Shown: positions 56,146 to 64,000 of the stretch, one piece after another | How positions within the stretch are numbered: the stretch's first letter is position 1 | Layout of the letters: each line of letters opens with the position of its first letter | Source of the DNA: Flavobacterium ovatum | GTDB taxonomy: Bacteria > Bacteroidota > Bacteroidia > Flavobacteriales > Flavobacteriaceae | Assembly: GCF_040703125.1 (NCBI RefSeq) | Contig: NZ_CP160035.1 | Location: forward strand, 2,321,001 to 2,385,000 | Direction: 5' to 3' | DNA: 64,000 bases | Notes under the pieces: generated by a model | What the model saw: the letters and a program-made list of their open reading frames with translations, nothing else | Database searches by the model: none | What the model was told of the DNA's origin: nothing | Made by a program: the position numbers and the translations under genes

Positions 56146-58362
56146 ATGGCAAAATTACCCGTTTCAGAAGAAAATATTATTGCTCAATATGGACCAACGC
56201 TTAATTACAGTCCAAAAGAGGGATATGAAGGAAGAGATGAACCAGACGAATTGGTAAAAACACATTGTTGCTTTTGCGGTATGCAATGCGGAATTCAATT
56301 GTCTGTGAAAGATAATAAAGTGGTTGGATTTGAACCTTGGATGGAATTTCCTTTTAACGAAGGAAGATTGTGCCCAAAAGGAGTACAGCGCTATTTGCAA
56401 AACAACCATCCTGACCGCCTTTTGCATCCCGTAAAAAGAGTCGAAGGACAAGGTTTTGTACCGACTTCTTGGGATGAAGCGATGGATAAAACGGTTTCGG
56501 AAATCAAACGCATTCAAACTACTTATGGTAACGATGCTTTCTCGGTACTTTCGGGAGTTTCCTTGACCAATGAAAAAAGTTACTTGATGGGGAAATTTGC
56601 CCGAGTAGCTTTAAAAACAAAAAACTTAGATTATAACGGACGCCTTTGCATGGTAAGTGCAGGTGCTGGAAACAAAAAAGCATTTGGATTAGACAGAGGT
56701 TCGAATAATTATTCGGACTTAGAATATGCCGAAGTAATTATTGTGGCTGGTGCCAATGTCAGCGAGACTTTTCCAACTTTAACGCATTGGATTTGGAAGG
56801 CTAGAGATAGAGGAGCCAAATTGATTGTAATTGACCCAAGGATGATTCCACTGGCTAGAACTGCCGATATTCATTTGGATGTTCGTCCCGGAACCGATTC
56901 TGCTTTATACGGAGCAATGCTGAAATATTTGGCGGATCACGATATGTTGGACCACGATTTTATCGACAATCATACTTCAGGTTTTCAAGAAACTTTGGAT
57001 GCTGTAAAAGACAATACGCTCGAATGGGCCGAAGAAATCACAGGAATTAAGAAAGAAAAAATAGAAGCTGCAGCCAAATTATGGGGAAAAGCCAATACAA
57101 GTTTCTTGCTTCATGCTCGCGGAATCGAACACCATTCAAAAGGAGTAGATAATGTTTTGGGTTGTATCAATTTGGTTTTGGCAACAGGACGAATCGGAAA
57201 ACCCTATTGTGGTTATGCTACCATCACAGGACAAGGAAATGGCCAAGGTGGTAGAGAACACGGTCACAAATGTGATCAGTTGCCTGGAAATAGGGATATT
57301 GAAAACCCAGAACACCGCAAATATATTTCGGATGTTTGGGGAATTGATGAAAAAGATATGCCTGGGAAAGGGTTGTCTGCTTACGAAATAATCGAGGCGA
57401 TTCATCGAGGCGAAATCAAAGGATTGTTGTCTATTTGTTTCAATCCGTTGGTGTCTTTGCCGAATAGTAATTATGTTCGTGAAGCTTTAGAAAAATTAGA
57501 ATATTATGTTTGTATCGATTTCTTTATGAATGAAACCGCTCGTCATGCCGACATGGTTTTGGCAGGTTCATTACAAGAAGAAGAGGAGGGAACAACCACA
57601 TCTGCCGAAGGTCGAGTTATTCGAATTCGTCAAGCGGTAACACCTCCGGGAGACGCAAGGACAGACACTTCTATTATTTTAGAATTAGCCAAAAGGTTAG
57701 GAGCAGAAGATAAGTTTACTTACGAAAATAGTGAGGCTATTTTTAATGAATTGCGTGTAGCTTCCAAAGGAGGAACAGCAGATTATTATGGAATTACCTA
57801 TAAAAGAATAGAAGACGAAATGGGTGTTTTTTGGCCATGTCCAGAAATCGGGCATCCCGGAACCCCGCGTTTATGGGAAGATAGAAAATTTAAAACTCCA
57901 GACGGAAAAGCACATTTTAATGCTGCACCTTACAAACTTCCTGGGGAAGTTACCGATGCGGATTATCCTGTGATTTTGACCACGGGTCGTGTAGTTTCGC
58001 AATATTTAAGTGGAACACAAACCCGCAGAATAGGGAAATTAGTTGACCAATATCCTGAGCCGTTATTAGAAATTCATCCGGCTATGGCAAAGAAATTCGG
58101 CATCAAACAAAGGGAATTGGTGCGTGTTTCAACTCGAAGAGGAGATGGCGTTTTTCCCGCGAATATCGTAGAAACCATTCGAGAAGATACCGTTTTTATT
58201 CCGTACCACTGGTCTGGAAAAAAATCGGCAAACCAATTGACACCGGGAACTTTGGATCCAATTTCCAAAATCCCTGAGTTTAAAGTTTGTGCTTGTCACT
58301 TGGAACCACTTAACGAAATTGCAGCTCCTTCTAATGAATCCAAGGCTTACGCTAGTCTTTAA
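56146..58362 (+). CDS. Nas/Nap-type molybdopterin nitrate reductase catalytic subunit
   Basis: A 738-residue bis-MGD enzyme. The N-terminal [4Fe-4S] site is C41-x2-C44-x3-C48...C76 ([16 protein letters not shown]). The Mo ligand is C168 in [17 protein letters not shown], the Cys-type found in Nas/Nap rather than the Asp of NarG. The MGD-binding segments [14 protein letters not shown] and [19 protein letters not shown] and the C-terminal dinucleotide domain ([18 protein letters not shown]) are present. No Tat signal, so it is cytoplasmic. The GTG at 56089 is in a leader repeat; the ATG at 56146 is preferred. Confidence 0.9.
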   Translation: MAKLPVSEENIIAQYGPTLNYSPKEGYEGRDEPDELVKTHCCFCGMQCGIQLSVKDNKVVGFEPWMEFPFNEGRLCPKGVQRYLQNNHPDRLLHPVKRVEGQGFVPTSWDEAMDKTVSEIKRIQTTYGNDAFSVLSGVSLTNEKSYLMGKFARVALKTKNLDYNGRLCMVSAGAGNKKAFGLDRGSNNYSDLEYAEVIIVAGANVSETFPTLTHWIWKARDRGAKLIVIDPRMIPLARTADIHLDVRPGTDSALYGAMLKYLADHDMLDHDFIDNHTSGFQETLDAVKDNTLEWAEEITGIKKEKIEAAAKLWGKANTSFLLHARGIEHHSKGVDNVLGCINLVLATGRIGKPYCGYATITGQGNGQGGREHGHKCDQLPGNRDIENPEHRKYISDVWGIDEKDMPGKGLSAYEIIEAIHRGEIKGLLSICFNPLVSLPNSNYVREALEKLEYYVCIDFFMNETARHADMVLAGSLQEEEEGTTTSAEGRVIRIRQAVTPPGDARTDTSIILELAKRLGAEDKFTYENSEAIFNELRVASKGGTADYYGITYKRIEDEMGVFWPCPEIGHPGTPRLWEDRKFKTPDGKAHFNAAPYKLPGEVTDADYPVILTTGRVVSQYLSGTQTRRIGKLVDQYPEPLLEIHPAMAKKFGIKQRELVRVSTRRGDGVFPANIVETIREDTVFIPYHWSGKKSANQLTPGTLDPISKIPEFKVCACHLEPLNEIAAPSNESKAYASL

Positions 58363-58384
58363 TCTATAAAAAATTGATAAAATT

Positions 58385-58954
58385 ATGAATTATACCAGTT
58401 TTAATAAAAATGAAGAGTTTTTTGTAGATATGCAACGTTGCATTGGCTGTAAAGCCTGCGAAATGGCTTGTGCCGAATGTGAGACGAACGGACAAGATTC
58501 GATGATTCACGTGAATTATGTTGACCGTGCTTCGACTGTGCAAACAACAGTACAAGTGTGTATGCACTGCGAAGACCCCGTTTGTGCCAACGTTTGTCCT
58601 GCAGATGCCATCTCCAAAGACGAATTCGGAATCGTACATACGGCCAATACTGAAAGATGTATTGGATGTTCCAATTGTGTGATTGCTTGTCCTTTTGGTG
58701 TACCCAAAAAAGAAGAAAGCTATGATTTAATGATGAAATGCACCATGTGTTATGACCGTACGAGTGTAGGGAAAAAACCAATGTGCGCAACAGTTTGTCC
58801 TAGTGGCGCGTTGTTTTATGGTACGAAAGAAGAAATCGCCGAAATGCGTCCGAATAGTTCACCAGTAAATACTTTTGTTTTTGGACAAGAGATTGTAAAT
58901 ACCAAAGTGAATATTATGATGCCAAAAGGCAGTACCGAATTGATAATATTTTAG
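58385..58954 (+). CDS. Four-cluster ferredoxin subunit (DmsB/NrfC-like)
   Basis: A 189-residue iron-sulfur protein with four cysteine groups: [37 protein letters not shown] and CTMCYDR...CATVCP. This is the classical electron-wire subunit of Mo-bisMGD oxidoreductases. No signal peptide, so it stays with the catalytic subunit in the cytoplasm. It lies 22 bases after that gene. Confidence 0.92.
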   Translation: MNYTSFNKNEEFFVDMQRCIGCKACEMACAECETNGQDSMIHVNYVDRASTVQTTVQVCMHCEDPVCANVCPADAISKDEFGIVHTANTERCIGCSNCVIACPFGVPKKEESYDLMMKCTMCYDRTSVGKKPMCATVCPSGALFYGTKEEIAEMRPNSSPVNTFVFGQEIVNTKVNIMMPKGSTELIIF

Positions 58955-59013
58955 TATAAAAAGGAAATTGTGAAAAGTTGCTAAATCAGCTTTACACTTT
59001 AAACATAAGAAAA

Positions 59014-59529
59014 ATGTCAAAAGAAGATAATTTGAATCAAAATTGGAAGAAAGATTTTCCAATAGAAAAACAACAAGCAACCAATGTAAGTCGTCGTGAT
59101 TTTGCCAAATTCCTAACCTTGGTTTCTGGAGGTTTGATGGTTGGTAGCGGAGTCGTTGCAGCCAAGGCGTATTTGATGCCCAAGGAAGAAGTGGCTGGAG
59201 AGCATTTTGTATGCAAAAAAGACGAAGTGCCTTCTGGAGGAACTCGTGGTTTTGTAATCGAAGGAAGTACCGTTCCTTATATTTTAATTCATCTAGAAAC
59301 GGGTGAGTTCAAAGCCTATGAGCAGAAATGTACGCATCTTTCTTGTTCTGTTTTCTACAAACCTGGAACAGGAATTATTCATTGTCCTTGTCACGAAGGT
59401 TCGTTTGATGCCAAAACAGGAGATGTGATTGCTGGTCCTCCGCCACGTGCATTGCCAAATTTAGATGTCTTCTTCAAAGACAATGATATTTATGTAAAAG
59501 CCGCAGAAAAAGTGGAGTATCACAGTTAA
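59014..59529 (+). CDS. Tat-exported Rieske [2Fe-2S] protein
   Basis: A 171-residue protein. A perfect twin-arginine motif (SRRDFAK, R27/R28) precedes a hydrophobic segment (FLTLVSGGLMVGSGVVAA) that probably remains as membrane anchor. The Rieske cluster motif is C106-T-H108 and C124-P-C126-H127 (KCTHLSC, HCPCHEGSF). It should face the periplasm. A Rieske subunit is not part of known NarGHI or NapABC enzymes. The ATG at 59014 is preferred over a TTG-type start at 58978. Confidence 0.9.
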   Translation: MSKEDNLNQNWKKDFPIEKQQATNVSRRDFAKFLTLVSGGLMVGSGVVAAKAYLMPKEEVAGEHFVCKKDEVPSGGTRGFVIEGSTVPYILIHLETGEFKAYEQKCTHLSCSVFYKPGTGIIHCPCHEGSFDAKTGDVIAGPPPRALPNLDVFFKDNDIYVKAAEKVEYHS

Positions 59530-59551
59530 TTCAAATTTTAAATAAAAGCTT

Positions 59552-59797
59552 ATGAGTAATTTTAGAACCAGTCAAAATAAAGCCAATCCCAATAAACTAA
59601 ATGCGATTCTTTCGACATTGATATTTATATTAATCTTGAATGTGAGTATTCAAATTTGGTTGTTGTATGCTTCTTTGAACAACGCATTAGACAATAATCG
59701 CGAAATTTTGATTCCAGCTTTTATAGCTTCTTTGCTGATTTTTTTAATTGGTTTTGGTATGTTATATTATTTACCAACAGGAAATAATAAAAAGTAA
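59552..59797 (+). CDS. Small two-TM membrane protein of the nitrate reductase operon
   Basis: An 81-residue protein with two transmembrane helices (ILSTLIFILILNVSIQIWLLY and AFIASLLIFLIGFGMLYYL, each about 20 residues) joined by a short loop (NNALDNNREILIP). It is last in the operon, 22 bases after the Rieske gene and just before a terminator. No family is recognised; it may be a small subunit of the membrane complex. Confidence 0.7.
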   Translation: MSNFRTSQNKANPNKLNAILSTLIFILILNVSIQIWLLYASLNNALDNNREILIPAFIASLLIFLIGFGMLYYLPTGNNKK

Positions 59798-60256
59798 AGT
59801 TTAATAATCTCAAAAAAGCTTCAGGGAAATCGGAAGCTTTTTATATAGTCAAGACTGAACAAATATCAAAATACTTTTTGAAGATTTAGAGTGGATCATT
59901 AGGAATAGATAATCAATATTAAGTAACTAATACTCAGAAAAGGGAGGTTTTTTTATCCTTTAAAAGTTATGTGTAGGTCAGGAAAAGAAAAGATAAAAAT
60001 AAAACCCTGATAATTATATTATTATCAAGGTTCCTTTGGAGTGATTGGGATTACAGTTGAACACTTGATACCAGTTTTGACGTTTTTTGAGGGTCTTGAT
60101 TACAGAATTTAAACAGTTAACTTCAAGGTTGTTAATTTAGTAAGAGTCTTTATTCTTCGGTTATTTAATCCGTTTTTTGACAAAAGGCATATACTGATTA
60201 GAACATTGTTGTATAGGTAAAATGTAATAATTTTTTTTATGTAAATTTTGTTATTA
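59798..60256. other. Gene-free junction between the nitrate operon and the SMC/Toprim operon
   Basis: It contains a terminator (59813-59842) and a second imperfect hairpin AACCCTGATAAT...ATTATCAAGGTT (60003-60032). The rest is AT-rich spacer without ORFs or recognisable attachment repeats. Confidence 0.5.
59813..59842 (+). terminator. Terminator of the nitrate reductase operon
   Basis: AAAAGCTTC (59814-59822) pairs with GAAGCTTTT (59833-59841), a 9-bp stem (10 with the flanking A-T), followed by a short T run. Confidence 0.75.
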
Positions 60257-61117
60257 TCATTGGGTTTCGGTCTCAATATAATATTCTTGGTCTAAACCTT
60301 TTTTTTCTGTATTAATGATTTCCAATAAGTATAAAATTTTTACTTCCTGAATGGTATCTATTTTGAAATTTAGTTTTTGATTATTAAATCTTTCTCTATT
60401 TCCATTTTCACATAAAGCACTTTTAATATTTTCAGGTATGAAAAAGGTAGCCTTTTGTGATAAATGCTTTTTGTATTCATTTAAATAAATTCCAATTCCT
60501 GCAAAATCAAAATCTCCAAAATGTAGATAATTATTAGGAATAGATTTCAGCCATTTTATTAAATCTTTATTTTGATTTTGTGGATAACGGGAGACAAATA
60601 ACGGGTTTAAACCTTCAAATAAATATTGCTGTTCTTGAATCTGACTGAAGTTTTTAGCATTTTCAACACCTATGATCGTTACATTTTTGGGTATTTTAAA
60701 AGTTTCATAATCATAAATAAAAATAAAACTACCTTCGACAGGATTAATTGTTATTGACTTATTATTTAATTCAGCAATAATTGGATTGTAACAGTTTACC
60801 AAAAAACCTTTAAAAGCTCTTTCCTTTGAGTTTTTCGAGTCGCTAGTAATTTTTACAAAGTCAGCGCGACTTGAATTTTCGTTTTCTAAAGCTTCAATGT
60901 ACTTATTCAAATCATTGATTTGTAATTGATTTATTAAATAAAGGTGTAAGTTATTTTCATTAAATAGCTGTAAAGTTTTTTTATGTTTTCCCTTTCTAAA
61001 AATGATATTTTCTCTAACTAAATCATCAATTAACTTGCTTTTAGCTGAGCTATCTGGAATAGTTTCGCCATTAATGAGTTGGACTAATACTTTTGCTATT
61101 TTTAAGGTTAAATTCAT
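60257..61117 (-). CDS. Toprim-domain protein, JetD/MksG-like (Wadjet nuclease type)
   Basis: A 286-residue protein. The N-terminal half has a winged-helix-like segment (AKSKLIDDLVRENIIFRKGK). The C-terminal Toprim domain shows the acidic Glu in VTIIGVENAKNF and the DxD motif in YLHFGDFDFAGIGIYL, as in topoisomerase VI A and JetD/DUF2220 proteins. GLDQEYYIE near the end matches the conserved C-terminal LxQE of that group. In Wadjet, JetD cleaves plasmid DNA held by the SMC motor. Its start overlaps the stop of the SMC-like gene (TAATG). It is shorter than typical JetD. Confidence 0.75.
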   Translation of the reverse strand: MNLTLKIAKVLVQLINGETIPDSSAKSKLIDDLVRENIIFRKGKHKKTLQLFNENNLHLYLINQLQINDLNKYIEALENENSSRADFVKITSDSKNSKERAFKGFLVNCYNPIIAELNNKSITINPVEGSFIFIYDYETFKIPKNVTIIGVENAKNFSQIQEQQYLFEGLNPLFVSRYPQNQNKDLIKWLKSIPNNYLHFGDFDFAGIGIYLNEYKKHLSQKATFFIPENIKSALCENGNRERFNNQKLNFKIDTIQEVKILYLLEIINTEKKGLDQEYYIETETQ

Positions 61118-64000
61118 TAATCAAGAATTTTGGTATTTACCTTTATCAGCCTATTTATTTTAGTTATGTATTTTTTAGCATCCGTTTTAGATTGCTCTTT
61201 AGCCAATTTATACGTGTATTTATAGTCGGTTGCATTTTGACTTGTTGGAGAACCATTGATTAATAAAATGTTTCTTTCATTAGCAAAACGTAGAATACCT
61301 TTCTGATTCGTAGGATGTAATGTACCTATTTCATCCATCATACAGTGTAATTTAAAATCTTTGAATTGTTTTGATGCACTTTCTTTAAAAACATTAAGTA
61401 AAGAAATGTTAATCATCGCTTTTACCAAAATATCGGTACCTTTACTTCCAACATCGGAAAGTTTTTCTACCCAACCCGAATCATTATCATTTTCTACAAT
61501 TCTAAATTGCAAATCGAAAGATTCTGATAAAGTAAGCGAAGTGTTTTTAGATTTTTCCAGCTCTTTTACCAGTTGCTTTAACAATTCTACAGCTTTTTGA
61601 TTTTTTGAATTGGTTTCTGAACTTGTAAACAAATTTGACTCTCCTAATAAAACACTATTCTCGTCGTTAAACTCTTTGATTTGAATCAGTAATTTCACTA
61701 TTGAGTTTGAACTTTTTTGCGTTCTCATTTCCATTTCTTTAATGGCTTGCACAAAATTTTTGTTCACAAAATCGTCATTTATTTTTCGGATAATTTTTTC
61801 AATTTCTGCTTCTTTTGAATTTAATTCAGTGGTTTCCCTGCCAATTAACCGAATAATATTAGCAAAACGTTCATTCACTCTTTTTTCAAATTCATTTATT
61901 TTATCAGCTTCAACAAATTCTTTTAAGTCTAATGCGAAATTTAGATAATCCAAATCCTCATTTAACTTTACTTTAAAACTAAAAATATTATGCTCGTTAA
62001 AGTTTCCATTAAAATTGTTGATGGCTTGCTGTAACTCTTTGAATGTTTCAATTCCTTTATAATGTTTGTCGTTTATTTCCGAAATAATTGCAACAGCCGT
62101 TTTTGTATCTTCAATTTTGTTTGTTGCATCAGAAAAATGAATTTGAATACTTGTGAAAGTTTCTGATTTTTTAAACTCTAGAAACTTGTTTTCATCAATC
62201 TCAAATTCGTTTCTTTTTGATTGAATGTTCTCAACTATTTCTTTTTGATTGCTGTATTTTTCTTCTAATTTTTTAATTTCAATTTTATGTTCAGTTTCAA
62301 AAGCATTTTGCTTTTTTTCTAAGCTTAATTTATTAGCTTTCAGTTCTGGTATTTTATCAAAAAGTTCTCTTTTATCTTTTTCAAATTCAATAACGATACG
62401 TTCGTTAATAGTTATAAAATCTAGCGAATTTGATAGTTCACCTAATCTAACGTCAATTAAATAAAGCCTTTTTGTATCAGCCCCTTTGTCATCTAATTCC
62501 GAAGTTTGTTGTTTTTTTAGTTCCAGAATTCTATAGTCACACTCTTTTTTATTTGCTAAAATTGCAGTTGAAATTACTTCAATTTTTGTGTTCTTTATCG
62601 TATTTAGATTTGAAATTTCAGTATCTCGTTCTTTTTCTTTTAAAGTGACTTTTCGATCAATTCCTTTTTTAATAATCTTTATTTGCTCTTGTGCTTTAAT
62701 TTTTTGAGAGGCTATTTTATCCAATTCACTTTCTAAACTACTTAGAATTATTCCTTTTTCCTTTTGGGATTTTTCAATCCACTCATTCCATTCAATTTTG
62801 TTTTTCTTTAGTTTTTCTTCAACTTGAGTAATATTGTATTCATTTTCCGCTATACTATCTTTTAAGTCTTTTATAATTTTCTGAAATTTAGTTTTAAGTT
62901 TAAGCAAATTACCATCTTTATCGATGGTGGTTTGCTTAATAGTTTTTTGAATATCCTTAATCTTATTTTGAAGTTCTTCAATTTCAAGATTATAATATTT
63001 TACCGTTTTAATTCTGCTTTTCAAAGCATTTAAATTCAGTTCTACGCCAAAAAAAGTATTCGCATTTTTATCAATTAATTGTGGGTTTAAGTCCGAAATA
63101 AATAAGACGTTGTCTTCATCAATAACTTTTCCAATTGTGTTTTCCCAGTTAGGAATTGTATCGTTTAGCCAACCATAAAGTGACGATTTACTTTGCTTGA
63201 TTTTATTTTGAATGACCTCAATTTCTTTTTCGAATTTTTGATTTTTTTCAATTTCTTTTTCAATGGAAACAGTATGATTTCTTTCGATATCTTTTGTTTC
63301 TAATTCCCATTCTTTTCGAATGTTTTGCGATTTGTTTTTTGAATTTGAAATGATAGAAGTAGCCGTATTCAGTTGACCATTCAGTGTTTCTTTTTCTCCT
63401 TTGCATTTTTCAATTTCTGCAACAAAAAAGCTCTGATGTTTCAGTTCTGATTTTTTGTTCTTAAAACGATTCTCTTCATTTTCTATACTTTTTAATTCAT
63501 TCGAAGCTTTTTCTTGTTCCGCTTTATGATCCCCTTTAATTTGTGAAATCAATAACTGATATCTATCGATTAATGAAGATTTTTCTTCACTAAATGAACT
63601 TTGAATATTATTCTTTTCCGCGTTTTGAGTATTGGTATATTCTTGATGTTGGTTTTGTACCTGAGCTAATAATGCTTCATATTTTTGAGTAATCAATCCG
63701 AATGAAGAGGTGAGAATATTTTTTTCTTCTACTAAGGTTTTTTGTTCATTCGTTAAAGTGCTTTTCTGTGCTACTTTTTCAATTAAATCAGTAATATTTT
63801 GATTGTTGTATTCGGTTTGTTTGTCGCCTGCTTTGGTTAATTCTTTCTTGATATAATCTATCTCTGAAATTATTTTCTGTTCTCTTTTTAAATGAAGGTC
63901 TTGTAAGTTTTCCTTCTTTTTAAAAATTGAAATAAGCGTATTGTTTTCATTCGAAAAGTTGGATAGCAATATAGGTTTATGGCTTTCAATATAAGACACT
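61117..64000 (-). CDS. SMC-like coiled-coil ATPase (DUF3584/JetC-MukB-like), 5' end outside window
   Basis: At least 960 residues, open to the right edge; the GTG at the edge is not a proven start. The Walker A part of the head should lie beyond the window. Visible in order: long coiled coil, a hinge-like segment at about 265-340 (LYGWLNDTIPNWENTIGKV, ISDLNPQL, FFGVELNLNALKSR) as in DUF3584 proteins, a second coiled coil, then the C-terminal head with a signature-like LSDVGSKGTDIL and Walker B HCMMDEIGTLHP (about 885-895). It would be the DNA-extruding motor of a Wadjet/Mks-like complex. Confidence 0.78.
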   Translation of the reverse strand, partial: VSYIESHKPILLSNFSNENNTLISIFKKKENLQDLHLKREQKIISEIDYIKKELTKAGDKQTEYNNQNITDLIEKVAQKSTLTNEQKTLVEEKNILTSSFGLITQKYEALLAQVQNQHQEYTNTQNAEKNNIQSSFSEEKSSLIDRYQLLISQIKGDHKAEQEKASNELKSIENEENRFKNKKSELKHQSFFVAEIEKCKGEKETLNGQLNTATSIISNSKNKSQNIRKEWELETKDIERNHTVSIEKEIEKNQKFEKEIEVIQNKIKQSKSSLYGWLNDTIPNWENTIGKVIDEDNVLFISDLNPQLIDKNANTFFGVELNLNALKSRIKTVKYYNLEIEELQNKIKDIQKTIKQTTIDKDGNLLKLKTKFQKIIKDLKDSIAENEYNITQVEEKLKKNKIEWNEWIEKSQKEKGIILSSLESELDKIASQKIKAQEQIKIIKKGIDRKVTLKEKERDTEISNLNTIKNTKIEVISTAILANKKECDYRILELKKQQTSELDDKGADTKRLYLIDVRLGELSNSLDFITINERIVIEFEKDKRELFDKIPELKANKLSLEKKQNAFETEHKIEIKKLEEKYSNQKEIVENIQSKRNEFEIDENKFLEFKKSETFTSIQIHFSDATNKIEDTKTAVAIISEINDKHYKGIETFKELQQAINNFNGNFNEHNIFSFKVKLNEDLDYLNFALDLKEFVEADKINEFEKRVNERFANIIRLIGRETTELNSKEAEIEKIIRKINDDFVNKNFVQAIKEMEMRTQKSSNSIVKLLIQIKEFNDENSVLLGESNLFTSSETNSKNQKAVELLKQLVKELEKSKNTSLTLSESFDLQFRIVENDNDSGWVEKLSDVGSKGTDILVKAMINISLLNVFKESASKQFKDFKLHCMMDEIGTLHPTNQKGILRFANERNILLINGSPTSQNATDYKYTYKLAKEQSKTDAKKYITKINRLIKVNTKILD

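Noticed and set aside
54914..58954. Canonical NarGHI respiratory nitrate reductase
   Set aside because: The catalytic subunit is about 740 residues with a Cys Mo ligand, not a 1200-residue NarG with Asp; the ferredoxin is a 189-residue DmsB type, and no narJ chaperone is present.
60001..60080. tRNA remnant or attachment site at the start of the SMC/Toprim island
   Set aside because: The text 'ggagtgattgggatt' resembles the antisense of a tRNA 3' end, but there is no cloverleaf, no anticodon arm and no direct repeat in the window to pair with it.
61117..64000. SbcC or RecN repair ATPase
   Set aside because: The hinge-like GWLN...GKV segment, the absence of a CxxC zinc hook and coupling to a Toprim JetD-like gene fit an SMC/Wadjet motor better; the unseen N-terminus keeps some doubt.

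Overview
The window reads as chromosomal DNA of a Flavobacterium-like member of the Bacteroidota. The evidence is a low G+C content, Bacteroidota-type -7 promoter elements (TAnnTTTG), A-rich leaders without Shine-Dalgarno sequences, a T9SS sorting domain on a subtilase, a split dnaX lacking the zinc cysteines, DUF2911/DUF3810/DUF4268 proteins, and many short dispersed flavobacterial palindromes. No rRNA, tRNA, CRISPR array or intact insertion sequence was seen.

Layout. 0-8 kb: a HAD phosphatase, a DUF2911 protein, a minus-strand operon (PIG-L deacetylase, a 35-residue membrane microprotein, an SSS symporter) and two paralogous small secreted proteins. 8-32 kb: mostly housekeeping genes: dnaX (with an A10 slippery site that splits it into gamma and tau frames), a membrane-anchored MutS homologue, guaA, a LysM/PBP1 protein, an OsmC protein, pyrG, yidC, mnmA, a T9SS subtilase, a nitronate monooxygenase/FabK-like protein, a NUDIX hydrolase, a PlsC-type acyltransferase and a type II NADH dehydrogenase. 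31-37 kb: a DUF3810 protein, an APC permease, nadB and nadA. 37-44 kb: a block for anaerobic life and nitrosative stress: an Rrf2/NsrR-like regulator, a histidine-rich haem-copper-oxidase-like membrane protein, a hemerythrin, NrdG, a class III ribonucleotide reductase NrdD whose glycyl-radical loop lies in a separate 55-codon ORF, and the Ric/ScdA/YtfE iron-centre repair protein. 44-60 kb: nitrate and nitrite respiration: NirK fused to cytochrome c, a homologous free cytochrome c, a NirV-like protein, an SCO protein, a porin, an octahaem/TPR cytochrome, two NarK-type transporters, and a nitrate reductase module made of a cytochrome-b-like membrane protein, a Nas/Nap-type bis-MGD subunit, a four-cluster ferredoxin, a Tat-exported Rieske protein and a small membrane protein. 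60-64 kb: an SMC-like coiled-coil ATPase (DUF3584-like, running off the right edge) translationally coupled to a Toprim protein of the JetD/MksG type, probably the 3' half of a Wadjet/Mks-like plasmid-defence operon.

How the parts work together. The two narK genes import nitrate and export nitrite; the Mo/FeS/Rieske/cytochrome-b module would reduce nitrate with electrons from the quinol pool; NirK with its tethered and free cytochromes reduces nitrite to NO; Ric, hemerythrin and the Rrf2 regulator handle NO damage; the class III reductase supplies dNTPs without oxygen. nirK and the narK operon each carry an FNR-like inverted repeat (TGATnTTTATCA) at exactly the same distance from a TAnnTTT element, which suggests one shared anaerobic activator. 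No NO reductase, N2O reductase or FNR/Crp gene is present in the window.
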